Below are positions 18,637 to 27,258 of a DNA stretch of 64,000 nt, piece by piece. The position numbers were made by a program, and so were the translations under genes. Each line of letters begins with the position of its first letter. Position 1 is the stretch's first letter. The stretch is taken from positions 2,250,447 through 2,314,446 of the forward strand of contig CP015195.1 of assembly GCA_012221805.1 (NCBI GenBank). The letters run 5' to 3'. The notes below the pieces were generated by a model that made no database searches, had not been told where the DNA came from, and saw nothing but the letters and a program-made list of their open reading frames with translations. Source of the stretch: Pasteurellaceae bacterium RH1A (lineage in GTDB: Bacteria > Pseudomonadota > Gammaproteobacteria > Enterobacterales > Pasteurellaceae).

Positions 18637-18814
18637 GAGGAAGGGCAGAAAATCTTGATCAGACGCAAGGGAAGTAAGTAGGCAAAGCCACAGGCTCGCT
18701 CTTTGGCTGGAAATAGAGGTTTACAAGCGGTGAAATAATGCTAAGATTTTGCAAAATTTGGCTTCAAATCACCCGCTTGCACGGGTCAAAAGTGTTAATT
18801 TTGGAGTAACCACG

Positions 18815-19495
18815 ATGCCTTCTCTTTATGATCAACCCGATATGCTTTCTTATGTTCAAGAGGTCAAGGATTTTTACCTCAATCTCGATCTTAAGCAGAT
18901 CCAAGCCTCTTATCATGCCTTGGATTTTGAAAAGATGGATTGGTTTTATGCACGTTATACTTCATATTATGATTATGCCCATTTATATAATGAGTTGAAT
19001 GAGATTAAATATAGGGTCTTGAAAAGTAAAAAAGTTAAGAACCTCTTAGATGCCATTAACCAAAAAATAGATGTTTCTGGGGTGATTGATAATACCCAAA
19101 TTATTTTCTTCAGTGGCACTGGTATTGCCTCCAATACCAATTATATTCCAGCTACAATAAGGATAAAGGAATACTATGTGAATGTAGAGATATCAAAAGA
19201 TTTATTGGAAGTTAAAAAAATAGTATCTGTGTTTAAAAAGTTCATATTAAATGCTGATATAACATTAGATGTTGGTATCGGTGGCGACTATAAAGGAGAA
19301 AGAAGTGCTTTAACACTTGATGAATATAAAAAGGGTAAAAAATATAAAACCATTAGTGCAAGTAACGATGAAATGTTTTTTAACCCTCATACGCATAAAA
19401 TCAACAATGAGTATTTTTATGAGTTTGAGGGTGAAAAATTAAAAAAAATTTATTTTATTGGGAAAGATGGGAGTGAGGTAAGTAGGTATTTTTAA
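18815..19495 (+). CDS. Hypothetical protein of an AT-rich island
   Basis: A 226-residue protein from ATG 18815, preceded by GGAG; upstream in-frame codons to 18749 would translate a USS (CAAATTTGG...CCCGCTTGC) and are rejected. The first 50 residues are aromatic and acidic (YDQPDMLSYVQEVKDFY); the rest is lysine-rich and encoded by more AT-rich DNA. No membrane segment or signal peptide is visible. I do not recognise the family. Its neighbours are immunity-like genes and an RHS remnant, so a toxin-immunity or related role is possible but unproven. Confidence 0.65.
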   Translation: MPSLYDQPDMLSYVQEVKDFYLNLDLKQIQASYHALDFEKMDWFYARYTSYYDYAHLYNELNEIKYRVLKSKKVKNLLDAINQKIDVSGVIDNTQIIFFSGTGIASNTNYIPATIRIKEYYVNVEISKDLLEVKKIVSVFKKFILNADITLDVGIGGDYKGERSALTLDEYKKGKKYKTISASNDEMFFNPHTHKINNEYFYEFEGEKLKKIYFIGKDGSEVSRYF

Positions 19496-19503
19496 CACTC
19501 ACC

Positions 19504-19575
19504 CCCCGATGTCGCCAGCCTCCAGGCTGGTGACAAATACCCCAGAACCAGCCTGGAGGCTGGCACTATCAGGGG
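19504..19575. repeat. Palindromic element family A (full copy)
   Basis: CCCCGATGTCGCCAGCC and CCAGCCTGGAGGCTGGCACTATC form two mirrored hairpins (CCAGCCT/AGGCTGG each) with TGACAAATACCCCAGAA between. Nearly identical copies lie at 20278 and 21208. Confidence 0.85.
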
Positions 19576-19705
19576 CCATATCTCCCACCCCACGCATACT
19601 CATAGTCAAGCCCAACAACTCCCTACCATCATCCGTCAGCTCCTGCGGTGTGCCTAAATGGTTGTTGTGGTGATGATAGATTTTAAATAATAAAAAGGTG
19701 CGTGG
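19569..19705 (-). pseudogene. Decayed RHS-family toxin core fragment
   Basis: Read on the minus strand from about 19705, the frame gives KIYHHHNNHLGTPQELTDDG and then RELLG. This matches the RHS repeat-associated core (YYYH-DHLGTPQ-LTD-G). After one added G in the GGG run near 19610 the next frame continues LDYEYAWGGRYGP and then a stop, matching the usual Y-AWG end of the core. No upstream YD repeats or downstream toxin domain remain, and palindromic element A cuts its 3' end. It is a relic of a polymorphic toxin locus. Confidence 0.7.
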
Positions 19706-19742
19706 TATTCACCCTGTGGCAACTATTCTTATTTTAATAACC

Positions 19743-20264
19743 TTATCCAAAAATACTTTTTACAAAATTATTTATTTGATTCCTAGTACATATTTTATGT
19801 AGTTTATATGTTAATTCTTCTATGAAATTGCTATTAACTTCATAGTCTTTATCTAATATATTTTCTTGAAAATCAATATAATAAGTCTCTATGTAAATCT
19901 TAATTATGTGTAAGAAATTTTTTATATTATTAGATATCTCTATTGTAGTCCAGTAACCTATGCCATGCTGAGCATAAAGTATTTGTCCCCGCTCTACATC
20001 TAAGATAAAGGGATTGTTGATAGCATCAGCAACAACCAGCCAAGATTTATTCCAACCAACATCGTTGTTGTAGGCAATCTGTCTTTGGTGTATGCTGGTT
20101 TTACCATATATTGTTAAGTATTCAGCTGACCAATCAATAACAACATCGTTGTTTTTTATGATTGCACACCATAACTCAGATGTTGAGTAGGTATACTGAA
20201 TGCTGTTATTCAACTTTTCTATGATTAAGTCTATTTCATTTAACAATTCTGATTTTTTTGCCAT
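19743..20264 (-). CDS. SUKH (SMI1/KNR4)-like immunity protein
   Basis: A 173-residue AT-rich gene. The segment WNKSWLVVADAINNPFILDVERG followed by ILYAQHGIGYW (here as SWLVVADAINNPFILD and YAQHGIGYW) fits the SUKH pattern: W-x-x-ad-x-g-dPf-xD, then a v-xx-H-x-W strand. SUKH proteins are widespread immunity proteins of polymorphic and contact-dependent toxins. It lies directly upstream on the same strand of the RHS core remnant, so it was probably acquired with, or retained from, an RHS locus. There is no signal peptide; cytoplasmic. Confidence 0.6.
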   Translation of the reverse strand: MAKKSELLNEIDLIIEKLNNSIQYTYSTSELWCAIIKNNDVVIDWSAEYLTIYGKTSIHQRQIAYNNDVGWNKSWLVVADAINNPFILDVERGQILYAQHGIGYWTTIEISNNIKNFLHIIKIYIETYYIDFQENILDKDYEVNSNFIEELTYKLHKICTRNQINNFVKSIFG

Positions 20265-20277
20265 TGTCTAATCATCT

Positions 20278-20345
20278 CCCCGATGTCGCCAGCCTCCAGG
20301 CTGGTGACAAATACCCCAGAACCAGCCTAGAGGCTGGCACTATTG
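20278..20345. repeat. Palindromic element family A (full copy)
   Basis: Almost identical to the copy at 19504; one arm has CTAGAGG where the other has CTGGAGG. It lies between the SUKH-like gene and the first leucine-rich gene. Confidence 0.85.
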
Positions 20346-20350
20346 GATGG

Positions 20351-21184
20351 TTACCACTCTCCGAATTTTTCTTTTAAATCTGCTTTACTATGAGTAGATT
20401 TTTTGGATATTTTTTTGATATAAGCTTTCTCAAGCTCTGAAAAAAATATAGGGGTAAGGTCTCCACTTGTAACTTCATTACAAAATAGTATTTTTAAATC
20501 AGGCATAGCTTCAATAAAATTACAATTACCCACTTTTGTCCTCAAATATAGTGATTCGATCGTTTTGCAATTTATTAGATCATCAAATTTACATTTATCA
20601 TTTATTTTTTCCAGTTCAAGAGTTTTTAATTTTAAGTTTTTTAAATAAAAAACACTTTCCAATTTTTTAGCAAAAATTAATGTGAAATCATTGATATTTG
20701 GAAAGGCATTTTCAATATTCTTTAAGTCTATACTTTTATATCCAAGTATTTTCAATTTTTTTACAGAATTAATTGTTGGTATTTTTAAAAAATCTTCCAA
20801 ATCTCTAATAAATATATTTTTGACACTATGGCAACCTTCTAATAAAACATTACTGTTTCCGTTAAAAGCAATATTTTCTAAATTTCTAAATTGCTTAATT
20901 TCTATTTGAGAATCTAAGTTATTAAAATCTAATGATGTTAAATTTTTTAAAGAGTATATGGGTTCAATGTTTATATCTTTAGATAATTCTGGTACTGATA
21001 AACTTTCCAAAAAACCCATTTCATACAAAAACTCTAAATTATTAATTTTTGCATCAAATCTAATAAATAATTTTTTTAGATTGTTTTGTTTTAAATAAGA
21101 TGTCAAATAATTAACATCAGATCCTAAAAAGTAAATTTGATCATCTATTTGATAGAACTCATTTTCGTCTAATGAATTTAACAT
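20351..21184 (-). CDS. Leucine-rich-repeat-like protein 1
   Basis: A 277-residue protein with regularly spaced L/I-x-x-L units (NLKKLFI, NLEFL, FLESLSV, NLTSLDF, NLENIAF, VKNIFI, VKKLKIL, LKTLEL, IESLYL, LKILFC) about 20 residues apart, as in bacterial leucine-rich-repeat solenoids. It is very rich in Leu, Asn, Ile and Lys and low in GC. No signal peptide. Proteins of this type accompany RHS and other toxins as immunity or accessory factors; that role is inferred from context. It is similar in style to the next gene, suggesting a family. Confidence 0.65.
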   Translation of the reverse strand: MLNSLDENEFYQIDDQIYFLGSDVNYLTSYLKQNNLKKLFIRFDAKINNLEFLYEMGFLESLSVPELSKDINIEPIYSLKNLTSLDFNNLDSQIEIKQFRNLENIAFNGNSNVLLEGCHSVKNIFIRDLEDFLKIPTINSVKKLKILGYKSIDLKNIENAFPNINDFTLIFAKKLESVFYLKNLKLKTLELEKINDKCKFDDLINCKTIESLYLRTKVGNCNFIEAMPDLKILFCNEVTSGDLTPIFFSELEKAYIKKISKKSTHSKADLKEKFGEW

Positions 21185-21207
21185 TGATACTCCAAATTGT
21201 TAAATAA

Positions 21208-21280
21208 CCCCCGATGTCGCCAGCCTACAGGCTGGTGACAAATACCCCAGCATCAGCCTGGAGGCTGTCCCTATCGGAGG
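21208..21280. repeat. Palindromic element family A (variant copy)
   Basis: CCCCGATGTCGCCAGCC, then ACAGGCTGGTGAC and CAGCCTGGAGGCTGTCCCTATCGG. One arm has drifted (GGCTGTCCC). The following 20 bases on the minus strand (TGCGTAGAGTGGG) recall the TGCGTGGGGTGGG of the RHS remnant, so another scrap of RHS core may abut it. Confidence 0.8.
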
Positions 21281-21313
21281 GACAAGCACCCACTCTACGC
21301 AGGGTTTTTAAAC

Positions 21314-22231
21314 TCACACAATACTTAAATAATCCAATTTCATATTATTTATAATGTCTTTTTCTTCTTCTGTTGGATTGAATTTACTATAAGCAATCTC
21401 TAAGGCCCTTAAGGAAGGGATAAGGCTAATCGCAGCAATATTTTCAAATTTTTTACTGTTCCAAATGGTGATTTCTTTAAGTTTGCTTGCGCTTTTAAAA
21501 ATTTCAAAATCAATCGGCATGGCGATGTTATTAATAAACAGGCATTCCAACTCACTCAGATCAATGATCGATAATAAAGATTGCTTTTTGTGGAAATTAT
21601 ATAAAATGGACAGGCCAGTTAATTGTAATTCGCTTAAGATCGATAAATCCAGCTTGGTGGAAATACTTTCTAATTGTAAGTATTTAACTTGTTTTAAAAA
21701 ACCAATCTTGCTTAGATCATTCTTAACTCTGTCTTCCAAGTTAATGGAAAATGCTTCAATATTTTTTGGAATATCTGTATTAATCAAACGGTGATTATAG
21801 GCCATAACTCTTAATCTTTTTAGATTGATGAATTTGCTACAATCAATGTCAATCATGGTGCTTATATCATGAGAATGTGTGATATCTAATAGGGTTAAAT
21901 TTTGCAAAAATTCCGATTGAGTGAATTTTTCATCAAGAAAAAAGTTAATTGGAAGGGACAAATAAGAAACCTGCTTGGTTTTATAAAACCATTCAGGTAC
22001 TTCATGAGTTGAAAAATCTCCCATGCTTCTTATAAATCTAATATTTTTTATCTTATTTAAGATACTTTGGTTAGGGATTTCATCTATAAAAATATAGTTT
22101 TCTTGATGTTTTCCATACTCATCGGTTAAATTAACATTTCTATGTAGCACATGAAAAATATCTTTATTTTTGCCGCTGATCATTTGTGGGTTGTTTAGCG
22201 GATTTCTAATCGGTTGATATGGTCTATTCAC
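21314..22231 (-). CDS. Leucine-rich-repeat-like protein 2
   Basis: A 305-residue AT-rich gene, again with repeating L-x-x-L-x-I/L units (VSYLSL, LTLLDI, LKRLRV, VKYLQL, LTGLSI, LECLFI, LKEITI, LRALEI). The N-terminal 45 residues are polar (PYQPIRNPLNNPQ) and not repetitive. No signal peptide. It could be a paralogue of leucine-rich protein 1 or an independent recruit. It begins 127 bases from the tRNA array, which marks the island edge. Confidence 0.65.
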   Translation of the reverse strand: MNRPYQPIRNPLNNPQMISGKNKDIFHVLHRNVNLTDEYGKHQENYIFIDEIPNQSILNKIKNIRFIRSMGDFSTHEVPEWFYKTKQVSYLSLPINFFLDEKFTQSEFLQNLTLLDITHSHDISTMIDIDCSKFINLKRLRVMAYNHRLINTDIPKNIEAFSINLEDRVKNDLSKIGFLKQVKYLQLESISTKLDLSILSELQLTGLSILYNFHKKQSLLSIIDLSELECLFINNIAMPIDFEIFKSASKLKEITIWNSKKFENIAAISLIPSLRALEIAYSKFNPTEEEKDIINNMKLDYLSIV

Positions 22232-22357
22232 TAAGTTTACCCTCTTTTAAAGATTGGGGGAAAAAATGCTTAATGAGCATCTCTTCTTAAAAGCCTTTAA
22301 AGCTAGCTTATAAGAGGATAATACCAAGAGGAAGGATAAAAATAAAGGAAATATAAA

Positions 22358-22444
22358 TGGTGCCCGAGGCCAGACTTGAACTGGCACGCCCCGAAAGGCG
22401 AGGGATTTTAAATCCCTTGCGTCTACCGATTCCGCCACTCGGGC
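22358..22444 (-). tRNA. tRNA-Leu (UAA), copy 2
   Basis: On the minus strand GCCCGAG pairs with CTCGGGC, a long variable arm (CGCCTTTCGGGGCG) marks a type II tRNA, the anticodon loop TTTAAAA gives anticodon TAA, and a CCA end is encoded. 87 bases. Transcribed from the promoter at 22797. Confidence 0.97.
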
Positions 22445-22460
22445 ACAATACGAAAGAATT

Positions 22461-22536
<76 letters not shown>

Positions 22537-22555
22537 ATAGGTAAGATAGATGAAA

Positions 22556-22642
22556 TGGTGCCCGAGGCCAGACTTGAACTGGCACGCCCCGAAAGGCGAG
22601 GGATTTTAAATCCCTTGCGTCTACCGATTCCGCCACTCGGGC
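22556..22642 (-). tRNA. tRNA-Leu (UAA), copy 1
   Basis: Sequence identical to the copy at 22358, with encoded CCA. It is the second gene of the first Gly-Leu unit in transcription order. Confidence 0.97.
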
Positions 22643-22657
22643 ACAATAAGAAAAAAT

Positions 22658-22733
<76 letters not shown>

Positions 22734-22769
22734 TTTTTTGTCTCTGCTGTGCAACAGAAAACGAGGCGT

Positions 22770-22797
22770 ATTTTAGCGTGTTAAAAAATTTCGTCAA
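22770..22797 (-). promoter_or_regulatory. Promoter of the tRNA array
   Basis: On the minus strand TTGACG (22797-22792), a 16-base spacer and TAAAAT (22775-22770) are followed by the GC-rich discriminator ACGCCTCG, typical of stringently controlled stable-RNA promoters. Confidence 0.8.
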
Positions 22798-22954
22798 ACC
22801 TTATTTGCAAAAAATTGTTTGGATGATGAAAATTTATTGATATTTTCGCTAAAAATTCATCAAAGAGCGGATCTTGGCCGAAAAATAGGCAAAATTCCAA
22901 GCAAAAAAGGGGTTGTTGGCTGTTTTCCTGAAATCTTGCTTAAATTTAACTCAA

Positions 22955-23007
22955 CAGATCCGACAAGTCAGCTTACACTTGTTCGCTGAATTGAAAGGGC
23001 GTATGAT
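22955..23007 (+). promoter_or_regulatory. fabA promoter with FadR- and FabR-like operators
   Basis: AGCTTACACTTGTTCGCT (22970-22987) matches the E. coli FabR palindrome (AGCGTACA-N2-TGTTCGCT) closely. Directly before it GATCCGACAAGTC (from 22957) resembles the FadR site of E. coli fabA. A -35 TTGTTC (22979-22984) and -10 TATGAT (23002-23007), 17 bases apart, overlap the FabR site, so FabR would repress and FadR activate. Neither regulator gene is in the window. Confidence 0.65.
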
Positions 23008-23018
23008 GGCCCTCATTC

Positions 23019-23046
23019 AAAAAGGCTGAAAATAAGGCCTTTTTTC
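23019..23046 (+). terminator. Terminator-like hairpin in the fabA leader
   Basis: AAAAAGGC and GCCTTTTT with a 10-base loop and following T run lie between the predicted promoter and the ATG. It is weak in GC and may be an attenuator or only a stability stem. Confidence 0.4.
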
Positions 23047-23068
23047 TTATCATATAAAGGAAGAATTC

Positions 23069-23599
23069 ATGAACACCTGTACACCCAACATCAAACCAAG
23101 CTATACCTACGAAGATCTATTAGCATCAGGGCGGGGCGAGCTTTTCGGCAAAGAAGGCCCACAATTACCTGCACCCACCATGCTGATGATGGACAGAATC
23201 ACCCGTATGAGCGAAACCGAGGGCTTGTTTGAAAAGGGTTACATTGAAGCAGAATTAGACATTCACCCAGACCTGCCTTTCTTCGGCTGCCACTTTATTG
23301 GCGACCCTGTTATGCCAGGCTGCTTGGGCTTAGATGCCATGTGGCAGCTGGTCGGCTTCTATTTAGGCTGGATTGGCGGCAAGGGCAAGGGCCGGGCCTT
23401 GGGCGTGGGTGAGGTTAAATTTACCGGCCAAATCCTCCCAACCGCTAAAAAAGTCATTTACCGCATTAATATGAAGCGGGTCATTAACCGTAAATTGGTC
23501 ATGGGCATGGCCGATGGTGAAGTGGAAGTGGATGGCCGTGTGATTTATACGGCAACCGATCTGAAGGTCGGCCTCTTCCAAGATACCAGCGCTTTCTAA
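23069..23599 (+). CDS. fabA: 3-hydroxydecanoyl-ACP dehydratase/isomerase FabA
   Basis: A 176-residue hot-dog-fold enzyme. Active-site His75 is in [13 protein letters not shown] and Asp89 in LGLDAMWQ. It dehydrates 3-hydroxydecanoyl-ACP and isomerises the product to start unsaturated fatty acid synthesis. AAGGAAG precedes the ATG. Ends at a strong terminator. Confidence 0.97.
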   Translation: MNTCTPNIKPSYTYEDLLASGRGELFGKEGPQLPAPTMLMMDRITRMSETEGLFEKGYIEAELDIHPDLPFFGCHFIGDPVMPGCLGLDAMWQLVGFYLGWIGGKGKGRALGVGEVKFTGQILPTAKKVIYRINMKRVINRKLVMGMADGEVEVDGRVIYTATDLKVGLFQDTSAF

Positions 23600-23606
23600 G
23601 CATAGC

Positions 23607-23641
23607 AAAATCCCCCAAGTTGAGCATTTGGGGGATTTTTG
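23607..23641. terminator. Terminator between fabA and proA
   Basis: AAAATCCCCCAA and TTGGGGGATTTT form a 12-bp stem with a T run on the plus strand and an A/T flank serving the convergent proA. Confidence 0.9.
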
Positions 23642-23644
23642 TTT

Positions 23645-24904
23645 TTAGGCCCGGCTTATATAATCGCTGGAGCAGACCCATTTATAGGTAGTCAGCGCTT
23701 CCAAGCCCATAGGCCCCCGGGCGTGGAGTTTTTGGGTACTAACTGCCACTTCTGCCCCCAGGCCAAACTGGCCGCCATCAGTAAAGCGGGTGCTGGTATT
23801 AACATAAACCGCTGCACTGTCCACCGCTCGCACAAAGGCCTCAGCCATTTGTGGGTTCTGGGTCAAAATGCCATCAGAATGCTGGCTGCTGTATTCCCGA
23901 ATATGGGCCAGGGCTGCTGCAAAATCCTCTACCACCACCACGTTAAGATGGGTTGAAAGCCATTCCTGCCGTAATTCCTCATCTTTGACCGGCTCAACCT
24001 TGGCTCCGGCCTGGCTGAGAATCCTGCAAGCGGTCGGGCAGGCGTGAAAACCTGCAATTTTTTGGCCCAGTTCTTGGGCTAGACGCGGCAGAAATGTTTC
24101 TGCAATGGAGGCCTGAACCAAGAGGGTTTCTAGGGTATTGCAGGTGCTTGGCCGCTGGGTTTTTGCGTTTTCAATCAAGGGGATAGACTTAATCAGGTCA
24201 GCCGTTTCTTCCACAAAGAGATGGCAGATGCCAATTCCGCCCACAATCACGGGAATGGTGGCGTGCTGTTTGCAAAGTTCCTGCAACTTGGCCCCGCCCC
24301 GAGGGATAATCATATCTACATATTTGTCGAGTTTGAGCAAGTCCATGACCAACTGGCGATCAGGATCGGTAATGGCCTGCACAGCCGCACTTGGCAACCC
24401 CGCCTCTTCCAAGGCCTGCTGGATAACTTCCACCAAGACCTTGTTGGTATGCTGGGTTTCGCTCCCGCCCCGCAGGATAACCGCATTGCCGGTTTTGAGG
24501 CAGAGGCTGGCCACATCCACCGTGACATTAGGCCGGGCCTCATAAATCGTGCCAATCACCCCAAGCGGAGTGGCGACACGTTGAATTTGTAAACCGCTAT
24601 CCAGCCGCCCGCCATCTAAGATCTTGCCCACAGGATCGGCCAGGCTAATGACCTGGCGGACATCATTGGCAATGCCCTGCAAGCGGGCTGGGGTTAAAAG
24701 TAAGCGGTCAATCAAGGCCTCGCTCAAGCCCCTGTTTCGGGCGGCTTTAATATCCTTGCAATTTTCGGCCAAAATTAGCCCGCTTGTGGCCTCTAATTTA
24801 TCCGCAATCAGCGCCAGGGCCTGGTTTTTTTGCTGGGAAGAAAGCTGGGCCAGCTCAAATGCGGCCTGCTTGGCCGCTTTTCCCAGTTGAATCAGATCTG
24901 TCAT
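23645..24904 (-). CDS. proA: Gamma-glutamyl phosphate reductase ProA
   Basis: A 419-residue NADPH-dependent aldehyde-dehydrogenase-fold enzyme. Catalytic Cys255 is in [28 protein letters not shown] and the C-terminal [17 protein letters not shown] are intact. It makes glutamate semialdehyde for proline synthesis. No proB is adjacent. Confidence 0.97.
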   Translation of the reverse strand: MTDLIQLGKAAKQAAFELAQLSSQQKNQALALIADKLEATSGLILAENCKDIKAARNRGLSEALIDRLLLTPARLQGIANDVRQVISLADPVGKILDGGRLDSGLQIQRVATPLGVIGTIYEARPNVTVDVASLCLKTGNAVILRGGSETQHTNKVLVEVIQQALEEAGLPSAAVQAITDPDRQLVMDLLKLDKYVDMIIPRGGAKLQELCKQHATIPVIVGGIGICHLFVEETADLIKSIPLIENAKTQRPSTCNTLETLLVQASIAETFLPRLAQELGQKIAGFHACPTACRILSQAGAKVEPVKDEELRQEWLSTHLNVVVVEDFAAALAHIREYSSQHSDGILTQNPQMAEAFVRAVDSAAVYVNTSTRFTDGGQFGLGAEVAVSTQKLHARGPMGLEALTTYKWVCSSDYISRA

Positions 24905-25071
24905 GGTTATTCCTCGTAAAAAATTTCCTAAAAATTACCTGACAAGCCTCAATTTGTCGAGCTTTAAAATAAATTTGTGACATGGATCGAGAAATTGTGC
25001 GAGCCTTATCGCTTTTTTAGTCAGCTTTTCTTAAAATAAGAGCGTATGCGTGTTTGGAGGTAAGCAACGAA
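24905..25071. other. Gap between proA and the small antitoxin-like gene
   Basis: Contains the divergent upstream region of proA. I see no convincing promoter or RNA structure. Short open words such as MDREIVRALSLF end quickly and resemble nothing I can name. Confidence 0.4.
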
Positions 25072-25233
25072 ATGAGCCAACTGTATGAGGATTTGATGGA
25101 GGCCGCAGAGGCTATGGAGCAATATTTACAGGATCAAATTCCCCTCAAAACGATCAAACGTTCACAGCTTGATCCCATGGATATTTTGCCTGATGAGGTG
25201 ACGGCAGAACAATCCATCCAACCTTCGAACTAA
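25072..25233 (+). CDS. Short protein like the N-terminus of a HigA-type antitoxin
   Basis: A 53-residue frame (MSQLYEDLMEAAEAMEQYLQ..., ending QSIQPSN) with GGAGG about 11 bases before ATG 25072. The pattern LYEDLMEAAEAMEQY, then IPLKTIKRSQLDP, resembles the region preceding the helix-turn-helix in HigA-like antitoxins, but the helix-turn-helix itself is absent. It is therefore either a truncated antitoxin or a small protein of its own. It ends 101 bases before recA. Confidence 0.45.
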   Translation: MSQLYEDLMEAAEAMEQYLQDQIPLKTIKRSQLDPMDILPDEVTAEQSIQPSN

Positions 25234-25266
25234 TCGCAAGAATTTAAAAACACTGTAAAAATTTAC

Positions 25267-25294
25267 TTGACTGTATATGTAGGCAGTATATTAT
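25267..25294 (+). promoter_or_regulatory. recA promoter with LexA (SOS) box
   Basis: CTGTATATGTAGGCAG (25271-25286) fits the CTG-N10-CAG SOS box. It overlaps -35 TTGACT (25267-25272) and abuts -10 TATTAT (25289-25294), 16 bases apart, so LexA binding would block the promoter. Confidence 0.85.
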
Positions 25295-25333
25295 AGGCAG
25301 GTATTTTACGAACCTATGCGTTAAGGATTTATT

Positions 25334-26464
25334 ATGGCAGCAGAGAAAAAAACAAAAAAACAACCGGCAGTAGAACAGATCACCAATCCAGAGGACAGAG
25401 AAAAGGCCCTGTCCGCAGCCCTGGCTCAAATTGAAAAGCAGTTTGGTAAAGGCTCGATCATGAAATTGGGCAATACACCAAAATTGGATATTGAGTCAGT
25501 TTCAACAGGTTCTATTGGCCTAGACTTAGCCTTGGGCATTGGCGGCCTGCCAATGGGGCGGATTGTAGAAATCTTCGGGCCGGAATCCTCGGGTAAAACC
25601 ACCCTTACCCTCTCTCTTATTGCCCAGGCCCAAAAGGCCGGTAAAACCTGTGCCTTTATTGATGCCGAGCACGCCCTAGACCCAATCTACGCCCGCAACC
25701 TAGGTGTGGATACTGATGAGCTTTTAATTTCCCAGCCAGATAATGGGGAGCAGGCTCTGGAAATCTGTGATGCCCTAGTGCGTTCAGGTGCAGTGGATGT
25801 GGTTATCGTGGACTCGGTTGCAGCACTTACTCCAAAAGCCGAAATTGAAGGCGACATGGGCGACTCCCACATGGGCTTGCAGGCACGACTTATGTCCCAA
25901 GCCCTGCGTAAGCTCACGGGTAACATCAAAAATGCCAACTGCTTGGTAGTCTTCATCAACCAGATCCGCATGAAAATTGGTGTCATGTTTGGCAATCCTG
26001 AAACTACCACTGGTGGTAATGCCCTTAAATTCTATGCCTCCGTACGTTTAGACATTCGCCGTGCCGGTGCGGTTAAAGATGGCGATGATGTGATTGGTAA
26101 CGAAACCAAAGTAAAAGTCGTGAAAAACAAGGTGGCTCCGCCATTCCGTGAAGTCCTCTTTGACATTATTTATGGCCAAGGCATTTCCCGTGAGAGTGAG
26201 ATCCTCAACTTTGCGGTTGAGCAAAAAATGATTGAAAAATCAGGTGCCTGGTTCTCCTATCAAGGCAAGAAAATCGGTCAAGGTAAGGCCAATGCCCTTA
26301 AATGGTTGAAGGAAAACGTGGAAGAAGCACAAAAACTCGAGGAAGCATTACGTGCCAAACTCATGAGTTCGCCACAAAGTTTTAACGTAACCCCAAAAGC
26401 GGCTGACGAAGAGGCCGAGATTGTGGAGTTGAACGGCTCTGACTATAACGAAAACGAGTTTTAG
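25334..26464 (+). CDS. recA: Recombinase RecA
   Basis: A 376-residue recombinase. The Walker A loop GPESSGKTT is at 82-90, followed by the MAW motif region and loop L2 ([25 protein letters not shown]). It forms filaments on single-stranded DNA, drives recombination and triggers LexA cleavage; in this naturally transformable family it also integrates imported DNA. The N-terminus is about 16 residues longer and Lys-rich ([14 protein letters not shown]) compared with E. coli. Confidence 0.98.
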   Translation: MAAEKKTKKQPAVEQITNPEDREKALSAALAQIEKQFGKGSIMKLGNTPKLDIESVSTGSIGLDLALGIGGLPMGRIVEIFGPESSGKTTLTLSLIAQAQKAGKTCAFIDAEHALDPIYARNLGVDTDELLISQPDNGEQALEICDALVRSGAVDVVIVDSVAALTPKAEIEGDMGDSHMGLQARLMSQALRKLTGNIKNANCLVVFINQIRMKIGVMFGNPETTTGGNALKFYASVRLDIRRAGAVKDGDDVIGNETKVKVVKNKVAPPFREVLFDIIYGQGISRESEILNFAVEQKMIEKSGAWFSYQGKKIGQGKANALKWLKENVEEAQKLEEALRAKLMSSPQSFNVTPKAADEEAEIVELNGSDYNENEF

Positions 26465-26471
26465 CTAAACG

Positions 26472-26490
26472 GCCCCACGGCCTGTGGGGC
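26472..26490 (+). terminator. Hairpin between recA and recX
   Basis: GCCCCAC/GTGGGGC with a GGCCT loop and no T-tract. In E. coli a similar hairpin limits read-through into recX, keeping RecX far below RecA; the same role is likely. Confidence 0.65.
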
Positions 26491-26501
26491 TAAATAGTTT
26501 G

Positions 26502-26948
26502 ATGATGCAAAAATATTCTGCCACCCAATATCTAGTTTATCTATTAGCCCGCCGAGATTACAGCGAGCAGGAACTGCGCCAGCGGCTCAAGCGTAAGGAG
26601 TATTCCGAGCAAGAGGCTGAAGAGGCCCTGGCCAAGGCCCAGGAACATAACTGGCAAAGCGATGTGCGTTTTTGTGCAACCTATGTTCGCTCCCGCTCCC
26701 AGCAAGGCTATGGCCCCCGCCGTATTCAGCAGGAACTCTACCACAAGGGCATTGCCCAATGGTTGATTGAACAAACCTTGGAAGAGGCTGAAATTGATTG
26801 GTATGAGCTGGCAGAGTATCAGTTCAATAAAAAGCGGCCTGAGGTTTGGGACATCAAGGCCAAGCAAAAAATGTGGCGCTTTATGCTGTCCCGTGGCTTT
26901 GAAAACGATCATTTCCGAGACTTAATGGATCTAGACTATGATGAGTAA
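26502..26948 (+). CDS. recX: RecA regulator RecX
   Basis: A 148-residue helical protein ([35 protein letters not shown]) that binds RecA filaments and limits their activity. ATG 26502 or 26505 is chosen; an upstream GTG at 26484 lies in the hairpin. Shine-Dalgarno is poor, in line with low expression. Confidence 0.9.
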   Translation: MMQKYSATQYLVYLLARRDYSEQELRQRLKRKEYSEQEAEEALAKAQEHNWQSDVRFCATYVRSRSQQGYGPRRIQQELYHKGIAQWLIEQTLEEAEIDWYELAEYQFNKKRPEVWDIKAKQKMWRFMLSRGFENDHFRDLMDLDYDE

Positions 26949-27258
26949 AATCACCTTTTTCAGCCGTTTCGAGGCAGATATTCTAAGCAGGCGTAAAACC
27001 ATTACCATTCGAGACAGCTCCGAATCCCACTTTCAAGCGGGGCAAAAATTAGCGGTTTTTACAAATGAAACCGACCGGCTCTTTGCCCATATTGAAGTAA
27101 AATCCGTCAAGCCCATTACCTTTGATGATTTAACAGAGCAAGAAGCCGCTCAAGAAAATATGAGCTTGGTGCAACTTAAACAGGTTATTCGGGAGATTTA
27201 CCCTCAAGAAGACGCCCTTTTTGTGATTGAATTTGAATTAGTAGATGAGCCTCTTTAA
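26938..27258 (+). CDS. yqfB: N4-acetylcytidine amidohydrolase (ASCH domain, YqfB)
   Basis: A 106-residue ASCH-domain protein closely similar to E. coli Yqf[23 protein letters not shown] near the start (here [19 protein letters not shown]) and VIEFELV at the end. YqfB hydrolyses N4-acetylcytidine. The start overlaps the recX end, so the genes are co-transcribed with recA. Confidence 0.9.
   Translation: MMSKITFFSRFEADILSRRKTITIRDSSESHFQAGQKLAVFTNETDRLFAHIEVKSVKPITFDDLTEQEAAQENMSLVQLKQVIREIYPQEDALFVIEFELVDEPL

Noticed and set aside
18414..18677. Plus-strand coding frame of 87 codons
   Set aside because: It is antisense to the glycine riboswitch and its promoter and has no ribosome-binding site.
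19504..21280. Integron-type attC cassettes
   Set aside because: The palindromes recur in core operons (murG-murC, mtlD-mtlR), lack the attC core sites, and no integrase is present; a REP/BIME-like family fits better.
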